From Limihaloglobus sulfuriphilus (GTDB lineage: Bacteria; Planctomycetota; Phycisphaerae; Sedimentisphaerales; Sedimentisphaeraceae), in NCBI RefSeq assembly GCF_001999965.1, contig NZ_CP019646.1:1426001-1490000 (forward strand): a stretch of DNA of 64,000 bases. Direction: 5' to 3'. Below are positions 7,765 through 15,355 of this stretch, piece after piece (position 1 is the first letter of the stretch; each line of letters opens with the position of its first letter). The translations under genes were made by a program, and so were the position numbers. The notes under the pieces are model-generated. The model saw only the letters and a program-made list of their open reading frames with translations, did not search any database and was not told where the DNA came from.

Positions 7765-7911
7765 TCAATTATTATCAGAAAAATGTTTCAGAACTGTAGG
7801 TGCAATGCTTAACATCGACAGTGATTTACCATCAGCTCCATCTACTTTTCCATAACCCGTTGTTTGATTAGTTCTTGCTTCTTGTTCTTTTTGGCTTTTC
7901 TTTGCTTCCAT
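7765..7911 (-). CDS. 48-residue protein in the restriction-modification operon
   Basis: A short frame starts at ATG 7911, overlapping the stop of the YgjP gene as TAATG, and ends at TGA 7765, just before the PIN gene. The predicted protein (MEAKKSQKEQEARTNQTTGY at the N-terminus) is hydrophilic and Lys/Gln-rich at the start, with a short hydrophobic helix near the end (LSMLSIAPTVLKHF). No family is recognised. The stop/start overlap and the tight fit between flanking genes are the evidence that it is translated. It could be an inhibitor of the PIN protein encoded next to it, by analogy with small antitoxins; this is inference. Confidence 0.5.
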   Translation of the reverse strand: MEAKKSQKEQEARTNQTTGYGKVDGADGKSLSMLSIAPTVLKHFSDNN

Positions 7912-8636
7912 TAGTATTTCCAATCAATATGACTAACTGGATATCGGTTCAAATCATCTTTATACGAACGCCACTGGGGTAGAAAATGGTCCATATAATC
8001 AACAAAACGGCTATTATGATGTCTCTCCAAGAGATGGGTCATCTCATGGACAAGGATATATTCCAAACAATGCAAAGGTTTTTTAGCCAGCTCCAGATTA
8101 ACCCATATACGCCTCGCATCAACATTGCAGGTTCCCCATTTCGTCTTCATTTTCTTAACCCTGCACTCTGCAACCCTGACAGGTATTTTCTTTTCCAGTT
8201 TTTCGATGAGTTCAGGCAGCATCTCCTTCAATTTCTGGCGATACCATTCTTCTAAAACAGCATGTCTTTTTGGCGTATCGGTATTTGGCCGCACATACAT
8301 TTCAAGGGTTTTGTGTTTAATTTCAACCTTCGGCGGAGCATCGTGTTCTATAATCTTCAACAGATACCTCTTGCCCAGAAAACGGTGGCTTTCTCTTGAA
8401 ATATACTCTCTGGGAGCCTCTCTTTTTTGATTAACAAGTTTAGCCTGCTGTTTTTTTATCCAGCCCAATTTGGAAATAGCAAAGATACGTATCGTTTCCA
8501 GGTTCATCCTCAGAGGTGCGGATATATGAACCCTGCCGGTAGGCGGATAGACGCTCAAGTGCAGGTTTTTGATATCCTTCTGCACCACATCTACATCTAT
8601 ATCGCCAAGCCTTATTATATGCATCTCAGTATTCAT
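7911..8636 (-). CDS. YgjP-like metallopeptidase (M48-type fold, DUF45)
   Basis: The 241-residue protein has the zinc-metalloprotease motif HEMTH (residues 197-201) followed by a third ligand in RHHNSRF, preceded by the family signature KTKWGTC and YILVHE. The N-terminal ~100 residues carry the beta-rich YgjP segment (RVHISAPLRM, LGWIKKQQ). Proteins of this family are frequent companions of type I restriction systems, and here the start lies 11 bp inside the end of hsdR. Substrate is unknown; processing of HsdR or another partner is a reasonable guess. A second, more divergent copy lies at 53,833-54,402. Confidence 0.85.
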   Translation of the reverse strand: MNTEMHIIRLGDIDVDVVQKDIKNLHLSVYPPTGRVHISAPLRMNLETIRIFAISKLGWIKKQQAKLVNQKREAPREYISRESHRFLGKRYLLKIIEHDAPPKVEIKHKTLEMYVRPNTDTPKRHAVLEEWYRQKLKEMLPELIEKLEKKIPVRVAECRVKKMKTKWGTCNVDARRIWVNLELAKKPLHCLEYILVHEMTHLLERHHNSRFVDYMDHFLPQWRSYKDDLNRYPVSHIDWKY

Positions 8637-11600
8637 GTTGCTCTACAGCTATTCCAAAAATCCGCTCTACCTCATCTTTGTCCTGTAAAATCTTATACAG
8701 TTCTGCCTTTATCTCGTTTTCTTTTGGCTTATCACCCCGAAAATCAGCTCTTTTTGTTCGCATAATGGCATCATGTATTTGAAGAGCCAGTTCTGCGTTC
8801 TTGCCCAGATTATTATACAAAGCCCGTTGGGCATTGGTTTTTATAATCGAAGGAACAGAATCACTGCTGGGCTTATCCACATTTTTCGCCAATTCAGCTA
8901 TTTTTTTCAGATATTCCTCATAGATGATAGCCTTGTCTTTTCTTTCCCTGATAATCTCTTTTAAAAGCTCCGACATACGCTCGTAGTATGCAGGGTCAAC
9001 TACTTTTTTCTCAATAATTTTCTTCCTGACGTTGTTTTCTATCGTCTCTGCTACAGCGTCCCTGTCACCCCTGATACCCTTTGGAAGGCTGCTAACAGCA
9101 TCAGCAATCCCGCTGTTCACAATGATGTCAATTAACGTCATATCTCCGAACGGTGAGATTTCCCTCGAATCTTCTGCCTGTATAAAAGTATCTATCATAT
9201 GACGCATATCCGCCTCATACGGCTTCATATCAAGCGTTTCTCCGCTGGCATTCTTGATTTCATCTCTCAGGTTCAGATAGAAATTAACCCTCTCATTTAT
9301 ATCTTTGATTTCGCTTTCAGTAAATCCTGCCTCTTCCATTTCCGCGGATATATTGGCGTATGCCCGTATCAAAGCCGCTGCCATCTTGTATAACATATTC
9401 CTTTGAACTTCTGTATTCTTGAGTTCGTCCTCGTTTTCAGGATTCCCGCAGAAATAGCGTATATATGCCAGTGAATCTTTGGGCGGCTCTACAGGCTCAC
9501 ACAGCATATAAATCTCTTCAAGGGCGTTATCAAGCCGCTCCTTTCCCTTCTCTAAGCGGTCTTTTAACAGAACATCCACATCTTCCTTCTCAAAATCATC
9601 ATAGTCAAGCTCAGAAGTATAGACCGAAACCGCATCCTCGACCTTTCTGAACAAATCCTTATAGTCAACTATATATCCGAATTCCTTATCTTCGCTGTCA
9701 AGCCTGTTTACCCGGCAGATAGCCTGGAACAGCCCGTGGTCCTGCATACTCTTGTCGATATAGAGATAGGTGCAGGGCGGAGCGTCAAAGCCTGTGAGGA
9801 GTTTATCGACGACGATAAGCAGTTTCATATTGGCAGGTTCTTTTATGAACTTTGCCTTGGCCTTATCTTCATACTTCTCTGTCGATGTGCCCCCGAGCAG
9901 TTGAGTATAGGTATTATACATAAACTCTTTTTCCGTCTCGGTATTTTCTCCTGTATCCTCTGTAGTTATATCCTGTGTATTGGGTGAATAGGAAGTTATC
10001 AGGGCACACTTATCCTTCATCTCGGTCTTCTGAAATAGTTCAAAATACCGGCACGCCTCATAGATACTGCCTGCCACCAGAATAGCGTTGCCAAAGTCAG
10101 AGTTTAAACGCGGCTTGACATTAAAATCAAAAATAATATCGCTTACAATCTTCTCTAATCTCGACTTGCCGCTGAGCACCCTCTGCATCGTGCCCCATTT
10201 CTTCTTGAGCTCTGATTTCTGAAAATCGTTAAGACCCCTTGTCTTTACCTCAAACCATTCATCTATTTTATCCTGTGATGTTATCTTCTGGTCGATATCC
10301 CTGGCCTCATAGACCAAATCCAGAACGACCTCATCTTCAACCGCCTCATTGAATTTATATGTATGGATATACCTTCCAAATACCTCAAGGCTGGTCTGTT
10401 TGCCGCTTTTGAGCAGCGGAGTCCCCGTAAAGCCGATAAAAACCGCACTGCTCAGCATAGCCTTCATGGTCCTGTGAAGCTTGCCGTTATCCTCCTTATC
10501 GGTCTTGTTGGTCCTGTGACACTCGTCAACAAATACAAACAGTTCACCCGCAGCGATTGAAGGAGATTCTTCCAGCTCTTTAACATACGCCTTGAAATCA
10601 TTTACATCCTTCCTGCCGAACTTATGAATCAGCGAGCACAGCATCCGGGGCAGCGGCTGTTCAAGCTGTCTGATTAAATCCCTGCCGCTGCTGGTTCGAA
10701 CTATTTTTTCTCCGGCTTCGTTAAAGACCCTTTCAATCTGTTTGTCCAGCTCATCCCTGTCTGTTACTATCAGAACCCGGGCATTTGGATTGTTCTCAAG
10801 TATCCACTTGGCAAGCCAGACCATCACAAGGCTCTTGCCGCTTCCCTGCGTATGCCAGATTATACCGCCTTCACGCCTTTTTACGTGCTCCTGAGAAGCC
10901 TTTACCCCGAAATACTGATGCGGGCGGCATATCTTCTTTTTCCCGCCGTCAAAGAGGATAAAATCGCGGATAATTTCCAGAAAACGTTCTTTATCGCACA
11001 TTTTAAGCAGGTATTTGTCCAGCAGGTTCTCTACATCGCCGTCTTCCTTCCACTTGAGATAATACTTCTCGGGAGTCCCAATCGCCCCATACCGCAGGCC
11101 CTGCGTATCATTACCGGCAAAAATCAGCTGAACGGTCGAGAAGAAGGGCTGAATAAATTCCCTGCGTTGGTTGACAATATTCTGGCGAATTCCATTGCCA
11201 ATCGAAACTGTGCTGCGTTTGAGTTCCATAATCCCCAGGGCGATTCCGTTTACATACAGAACAATATCAGGCCTTTTGTCGTGCATTCCATAGACTGTAA
11301 CCTCCTCGGCGATGGCAAACTCATTCTCCAGCGGATTCTCCCAGTCAATCAGGTGGACTGTTTCGGTATTCTCTCCGGCATGAGCCTTTACCTTTACGCC
11401 GTATCGAAGCAGCTGATAAACATTACCGTTGGCTGCATACAAGCCCTCGCTAAGGTTGTTAGCCGCCTTGTTTAATTGGTATAAAGCCTTCTTTACAAGA
11501 TTATCGCCGTATCCCCTTTTATCCCTCAAATATGCAGACAGGATACCCTCTTCGATATTGCTGTTATTGGCACGGTCATGCCAATCGCCAAGATACGAAT

Positions 11601-11673
11601 ACCCAAGCGAGTCCCCAAACAACCTGACCACACGGTTCTGCGTCTTACGCTCTATCTGTCCAACATCATTCAT
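8626..11673 (-). CDS. hsdR: Type I restriction enzyme, R (translocase/nuclease) subunit
   Basis: The 1,015-residue product has the standard HsdR layout. The N-terminal nuclease contains RPDIVLYVNG...IMELKRS, with Asp136, Glu150 and Lys152 as the PD-ExK core. The SF2 translocase has Walker A TQGSGKS at 275-281, the DECHR box at 383-387 and FTGTPL. Later helicase motifs include LLIVVDKLLTGFDAP and QAICRVNR. The helical C-terminal region would dock on HsdM/HsdS. The start overlaps the hsdS end by 4 bp and the end overlaps the YgjP gene by 11 bp, showing one transcript. All core motifs look intact, but function depends on an S subunit, and hsdS is broken. Confidence 0.93.
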   Translation of the reverse strand: MNDVGQIERKTQNRVVRLFGDSLGYSYLGDWHDRANNSNIEEGILSAYLRDKRGYGDNLVKKALYQLNKAANNLSEGLYAANGNVYQLLRYGVKVKAHAGENTETVHLIDWENPLENEFAIAEEVTVYGMHDKRPDIVLYVNGIALGIMELKRSTVSIGNGIRQNIVNQRREFIQPFFSTVQLIFAGNDTQGLRYGAIGTPEKYYLKWKEDGDVENLLDKYLLKMCDKERFLEIIRDFILFDGGKKKICRPHQYFGVKASQEHVKRREGGIIWHTQGSGKSLVMVWLAKWILENNPNARVLIVTDRDELDKQIERVFNEAGEKIVRTSSGRDLIRQLEQPLPRMLCSLIHKFGRKDVNDFKAYVKELEESPSIAAGELFVFVDECHRTNKTDKEDNGKLHRTMKAMLSSAVFIGFTGTPLLKSGKQTSLEVFGRYIHTYKFNEAVEDEVVLDLVYEARDIDQKITSQDKIDEWFEVKTRGLNDFQKSELKKKWGTMQRVLSGKSRLEKIVSDIIFDFNVKPRLNSDFGNAILVAGSIYEACRYFELFQKTEMKDKCALITSYSPNTQDITTEDTGENTETEKEFMYNTYTQLLGGTSTEKYEDKAKAKFIKEPANMKLLIVVDKLLTGFDAPPCTYLYIDKSMQDHGLFQAICRVNRLDSEDKEFGYIVDYKDLFRKVEDAVSVYTSELDYDDFEKEDVDVLLKDRLEKGKERLDNALEEIYMLCEPVEPPKDSLAYIRYFCGNPENEDELKNTEVQRNMLYKMAAALIRAYANISAEMEEAGFTESEIKDINERVNFYLNLRDEIKNASGETLDMKPYEADMRHMIDTFIQAEDSREISPFGDMTLIDIIVNSGIADAVSSLPKGIRGDRDAVAETIENNVRKKIIEKKVVDPAYYERMSELLKEIIRERKDKAIIYEEYLKKIAELAKNVDKPSSDSVPSIIKTNAQRALYNNLGKNAELALQIHDAIMRTKRADFRGDKPKENEIKAELYKILQDKDEVERIFGIAVEQHEY

Positions 11674-12572
11674 ACTAACCTCGTCTTGCCTGTTAATAAC
11701 TCCTGCATCATTCCCTGCTTAATCGATTTATATTTATCACGTTTCTGCTCTAAGGTTTCGATTTCTGAATCCATATCGTTTAGAACTCGTGCGATGGCAT
11801 TTTGTTCTCCCAATAAAGGAAAAGGTATAATCGTTTTTTTTGCACCTGTTATAGTATATGTTCCAACTGTAGTCCCTGCAGAAGCGTCCTCTATTTGTTT
11901 CGTTATTAGTTTGGTAAGATAAAGTTGCTTCAAATAATCAGCACTAACTTTGCCAGAGTTCTTGAACCAAATAATATTGCCATCTTTAAAATAGAATTCG
12001 TGGTCTCCAAGAGCTACATAAGTTTTCCCTAATGTTCCAACACCTGTCACTAACATATCCCCTGGCTTAGGAACGCCATAAACTTTTTTATAGCCTCGAT
12101 ACATTTCCTCACTAATAAATAGTTCATTCTGAACAGTGCCACACTCTCCTAAAACAGCTAACTCTCTGGCTCTATAAAATGGTATACCTTGTGATTTCCA
12201 TTCACTTTGAAAAACTCTCTTGCTTGATGTAATATCAAAAAGTTCTCCAAGTTGTTTCACATCCCAATCTTCAGGAATAACACCAATCTCGGTCTGCTTA
12301 TACCCCTTTTTCTTCTCAAACCCCGGCAGTCTCTTTTTGCCTGTCAGCAGTTCCTGCATCGCACCCTTCTTGATGTTCCGTTTTTTTTCTATCAGCCCAT
12401 CCAACGCAGATATAAGCTCGTCAACATCTGACAAAGCACCGGCAATGGCCTCCTGCTCTTCTTTGGTGGGGAGGGGGATTTTAAAGCCATGAATATCATT
12501 TCTATTTAAAGTTGGAACACCGGAGCCTGTCCCAAATCTTTCAAGTTTTAGCGATGTATATAAATAATAAAT
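11670..12572 (-). pseudogene. hsdS: hsdS, 3' part (TRD2 and conserved regions), separated by an insertion
   Basis: This is the C-terminal ~300 residues of the type I specificity subunit. It holds the end of TRD1 (YLYTSLKLERFGTGSGVP), the central conserved helix (LISALDGLIEKKRNIKKGAM), a second target-recognition domain starting KGYKQTEIGVIPEDWDVK, and the C-terminal conserved helix ending MMQELLTGKTRLV. The gene is cut at an 8-bp duplication (12565-12572) by an ISL3-family element. Deleting 12573-15040 restores one frame of 405 codons with the fragment at 15,032-15,355. Possible internal starts (for example TTG 12434) would give a ~254-residue half-subunit with one TRD and both conserved regions, a form known to work as a homodimer in some truncated HsdS proteins. 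Confidence 0.88.
12565..12572. repeat. Target-site duplication, left copy (TAATAAAT)
   Basis: TAATAAAT directly borders the GGCTCC end of the ISL3-family element and is repeated at 15033-15040. An 8-bp duplication is characteristic of the ISL3 family. Confidence 0.95.
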
Positions 12573-12609
12573 GGCTCCTCACATAAATTTGTGCAGAAAA
12601 ATTTGATAT

Positions 12610-12675
12610 AGCATATGTTAACACTTGTTATAATGATGATTTAGAACAATGTTATAGCAAGGGAAAACATATGCT
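12610..12675 (+). promoter_or_regulatory. Hairpin over the start codon of the ISL3-B transposase
   Basis: AGCATATGTT (12610-12619) pairs perfectly with AACATATGCT (12666-12675), and CTTGTTATAA (12624-12633) pairs with TTATAGCAAG (12652-12661) with one G-U. The original transposase ATG (12671-12673) and its upstream purines (AAGGG) lie in the 3' arm, so long read-through transcripts would hide them. Confidence 0.55.
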
Positions 12676-12688
12676 GCTTAAAAGAATA

Positions 12689-13808
12689 CGCGGATTCAAC
12701 TCCCAAGTGCAATTAAGTTAAATCCTGTTTTGTTATCCTGTTAGTTTTTTCCTCTTATAGAATACTTCATTTGGGGTTAAAAATCCAAGAGATTTTCTGG
12801 GTCGATTATTCAGTCGATTCATTATGTGCTCAATCTTCTGATTGGTCAGCATTCGGATGTCACTTCCTTTTGGTACATACTGACGGATCAAGCCATTGGT
12901 ATTCTCATTCAAGCCCCGCTCCCATGCACTGTAGGGATCGGCAAAGAAGACCTTAATTTTAAGGTTATGGGCAATAGATTCATGGTTTGAAAATTCTTTG
13001 CCATTGTCCACTGTCAGTGTATAGGTTCGTCGGGGCAGCGTGCCGATCAGGGCGATAATGGTCCGTTCAACCGCTTCGGCGGTATAACGATCTACCTTAC
13101 CGATCAGCGTCAGCTTGCTTTTGCGGTCAACCAGGGTTACCAGGGCTCCCTGATGGTTTTTCCCCACGACGGTGTCGCCTTCCCAGTCCCCGATGCGGTT
13201 TTTTCTCTCTACAACCGGTGGGCGTTTTTCGATACCAACCCTGTTTTTGATCGTTCCACGCCGGTCCCGGCTGTTTCTTCGTTTTCTTCTTTGTTTGGTC
13301 CCGGCAATCCGCAGATGGGTATACAGGGTTTCTCCCCGGGCTTTATCCTGCCAAATGTGCTGGTAAATCCGCTCATGACTGACGGCCGGCCCCTGCCAGT
13401 GGGGATCGGTTTTCATGCGTTTTGCGATCTGCTCCGGCGAATGTTGCTGCCGGAGGCGGGATTCAATGTATTCTATCGTCTCCGGCTTCATTTTGACTGC
13501 TTTACGGGCGGCCATCCGTCGATATAAAGCCTTTTGCTGGGCCTGCTTAGGGCGATAGCCCCGCAGACCTGTATTGCGGGCCAGTTCCCTGCTGATCGTG
13601 CTGGGAGAAACGCCCAACGCCGCAGCTATTTGTTTTTGTTGATTTCCTGCTTGCTTCATGGCATATATTTCGATACGATCGTCTTCGGTGAGCTGCTTGT
13701 ACGCTCTCATAAGTGTTCCTTTCGTTGAGGTCACCATAATTCAGTGAGAGAGTATACCAGCTCACCACAATTTTGGCGACTTAATTGCACTTATGAGTTG
13801 AATCCGCT
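12689..13808 (-). mobile_element. IS30-family insertion sequence nested in ISL3-B
   Basis: The ends carry 29-bp inverted repeats (12690-12718, beginning GCGGATTCAACTC, and 13779-13807) that differ only at two central bases. The 3-bp sequence ATA borders both ends (12686-12688 and 13809-13811). Removing the element and one ATA rejoins the ISL3 transposase frame as MLLKRILKKTLKVKRHKVVK, which confirms the boundaries. Length is 1,120 bp. Confidence 0.9.
12733..13710 (-). CDS. IS30-family transposase
   Basis: The 325-residue protein begins MRAYKQLTEDDRIEIYAMKQ, the usual IS30 N-terminus, with an HTH (QKQIAAALGVSPSTISREL). The DDE domain follows: WEGDTVVGKN (D), LTVDNGKEFSNH (D) and SAWERGLNENTNGLIRQYVPKG (E), then RPRKSLGFLTPNEVF. 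ATG 13710 is chosen because AAAGGA lies 7 nt upstream; an ATG 27 bp further out lacks a site. The gene is intact and the terminal repeats are nearly perfect, so this element may be active. Confidence 0.93.
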   Translation of the reverse strand: MRAYKQLTEDDRIEIYAMKQAGNQQKQIAAALGVSPSTISRELARNTGLRGYRPKQAQQKALYRRMAARKAVKMKPETIEYIESRLRQQHSPEQIAKRMKTDPHWQGPAVSHERIYQHIWQDKARGETLYTHLRIAGTKQRRKRRNSRDRRGTIKNRVGIEKRPPVVERKNRIGDWEGDTVVGKNHQGALVTLVDRKSKLTLIGKVDRYTAEAVERTIIALIGTLPRRTYTLTVDNGKEFSNHESIAHNLKIKVFFADPYSAWERGLNENTNGLIRQYVPKGSDIRMLTNQKIEHIMNRLNNRPRKSLGFLTPNEVFYKRKKLTG

Positions 13809-13811
13809 ATA

Positions 13812-15026
13812 CTAAAAAAGACATTAAAAGTCAAGAGACATAAAGTGGTAAAAGTCGATTATAGTGACAATCAGCTCAACTTTTATTTAGACGTTCACAA
13901 ACGTCGTCGGTTGCCTTGCGGCACCTGTCAGACGCTCGCTCCGCAACGTGACCGGCTTCCGCAACGGCAGATTAAGCATGTTCCGTTATGGGGCATACCA
14001 GTGATGCTGCATTACCGTCCGGTTCGTGTCAGCTGTCCCAAATGCGGTGGGCCGAGGGTTGAGGACATACCCTTTACCTCAGGTAAATCACGTATGACAA
14101 ACGGATTGGTCTGGACCTTGAGCAGTATGGCGAAATTGCTGCCCTGGCAGACGGTTTCTCAGATGTTTAATGTCAGCTGGAATACGGTTCAGTCTGCGGT
14201 AAAGCAGGCAGTTGACTACGGCATGAAACACAGGGATACAGGAAAGGTCATTTATATTGGCATTGACGAAGTATCCCGCCGCAAGGGTCATACGTATATG
14301 ACGGTGGTGTACGACCTGGAAGAAAAACGCATTTTATGGAGCGGCCAGGGCCGGAAAAAAGAGACGCTGGAGGCGTTTTTCAAAGAACATGGAAATTCGT
14401 TAAAAGGCAGTTTAAAGGCGGTTTGCTGCGATATGTGGCAATCGTACATTGATGTTGTAAAAGAGCATGTTGACGAGGATGTTGTTCTGGTTTTCGATAA
14501 ATTTCATATCGTACAACATTTGAATCAGGCTGTCGATGAGGTACGCAAACAGGAAGCTATCACGCTCAAAAAAGACAACCCCGAACTGCTTAAAAAAACG
14601 CGATATATCTGGCTGAAGAATCCTGAAAACCTTACAGACAAACAGCGTGCACGTCTGGGGTATCTGGAGAAGCTGAATCTTAAAGTCAACAGGGCTTATT
14701 TATTGAAAGAATCCTTTCGTGATTTTTGGGATTACCGCTACCCTGCAGCTGCCAAAAAATATCTTGCAAAGTGGTTCTGGTGGGCCACCCACAGCAGGCT
14801 CGAACCATTACGTGATTTTGCCTGGATGCTCAGAAAACATCAGCAAGGTATCATAAATTATTTCAAATGCCGAGTTACCAATGGAGTCACCGAAGGTATG
14901 AACAATAAAGTTAAAACAATAGTCAAAAGATGTTATGGATTCAGGACAATCCCGACGCTGCAGTTAGCCTTATATCACTGCCTTGGAAAGCTGCCTGAAC
15001 CTGAAAATATGCACAAATTTGTGTGA
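13812..15026 (+). pseudogene. ISL3-family transposase (copy B), 5' end interrupted by IS30
   Basis: The original gene starts at ATG 12671 and runs six codons to the IS30 insertion, then resumes at 13812; the rejoined frame encodes 410 residues. Visible parts are the zinc segment (LPCGTCQTL, SCPKCGG), the HTH (QTVSQMFNVSWNTVQ) and the DDE domain (IDEVSRRKGHTY, VCCDMWQSYID, NGVTEGMNNKVKT). The remaining frame could still be read from GTG 13845 (393 residues), losing only the first 17 residues, so partial activity is possible if a promoter in the IS30 end drives it. Confidence 0.88.
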
Positions 15027-15031
15027 GGAGC

Positions 15032-15355
15032 CTAATAAATAAACAACGGAACATTTTTTTGAAAATCCGTAACCCATAAAGAAGTGTTATGTGGCCAATA
15101 ATTTTCATTAATAAATGTAACCTTTCCTATTGTGCCTGAGCGACCCGTTACGACACCCGGTGCTCTGACTTTATACTCTATATGGTAGTGTTCTACTCCA
15201 TTTGAATAAACGACTGGAAACTCCCCTTTTTGTAATTTAGTGTTTGGTAAATCAAACCCCCTTTGTAAAGGGGCAATATGTTTAATTTCCTTAACATCCC
15301 AATCCTCGGGAATTACTCCCACCTCTGTCTGTTTGTATCCCTTCCTCACTTGCAT
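15032..15355 (-). pseudogene. hsdS: hsdS, 5' part (start of TRD1), separated by an insertion
   Basis: The first 105 native codons of the type I specificity subunit begin MQVRKGYKQTEVGVIPEDWD, nearly the same linker that opens the second TRD, and include the first part of TRD1 (VVTGRSGTIGKV, SLWVTDFQKNVP). The ATG overlaps the stop of hsdM, so the two were translationally coupled. The frame is closed by a TAG made where the 8-bp duplication meets the IS end. The fragment lacks the conserved helices needed to bind HsdM and is unlikely to work alone. Confidence 0.88.
15033..15040. repeat. Target-site duplication, right copy (TAATAAAT)
   Basis: Second copy of the 8-bp duplication made by insertion of the ISL3-family element into hsdS; see 12565-12572. 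Confidence 0.95.

Larger units (their letters stand above)
12573..15032 (+). mobile_element. ISL3-family insertion sequence (copy B) inside hsdS
   Basis: Terminal inverted repeats of 23 bp (12573-12595, starting GGCTCCTCACATAAATTTGT, and 15010-15032) differ at one position, and the element is flanked by the 8-bp duplication TAATAAAT. Total length is 2,460 bp because an IS30-family element of 1,120 bp plus a 3-bp duplication sits inside; the uninterrupted element would be 1,337 bp. It is a different ISL3 subtype from copy A. Confidence 0.93.
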
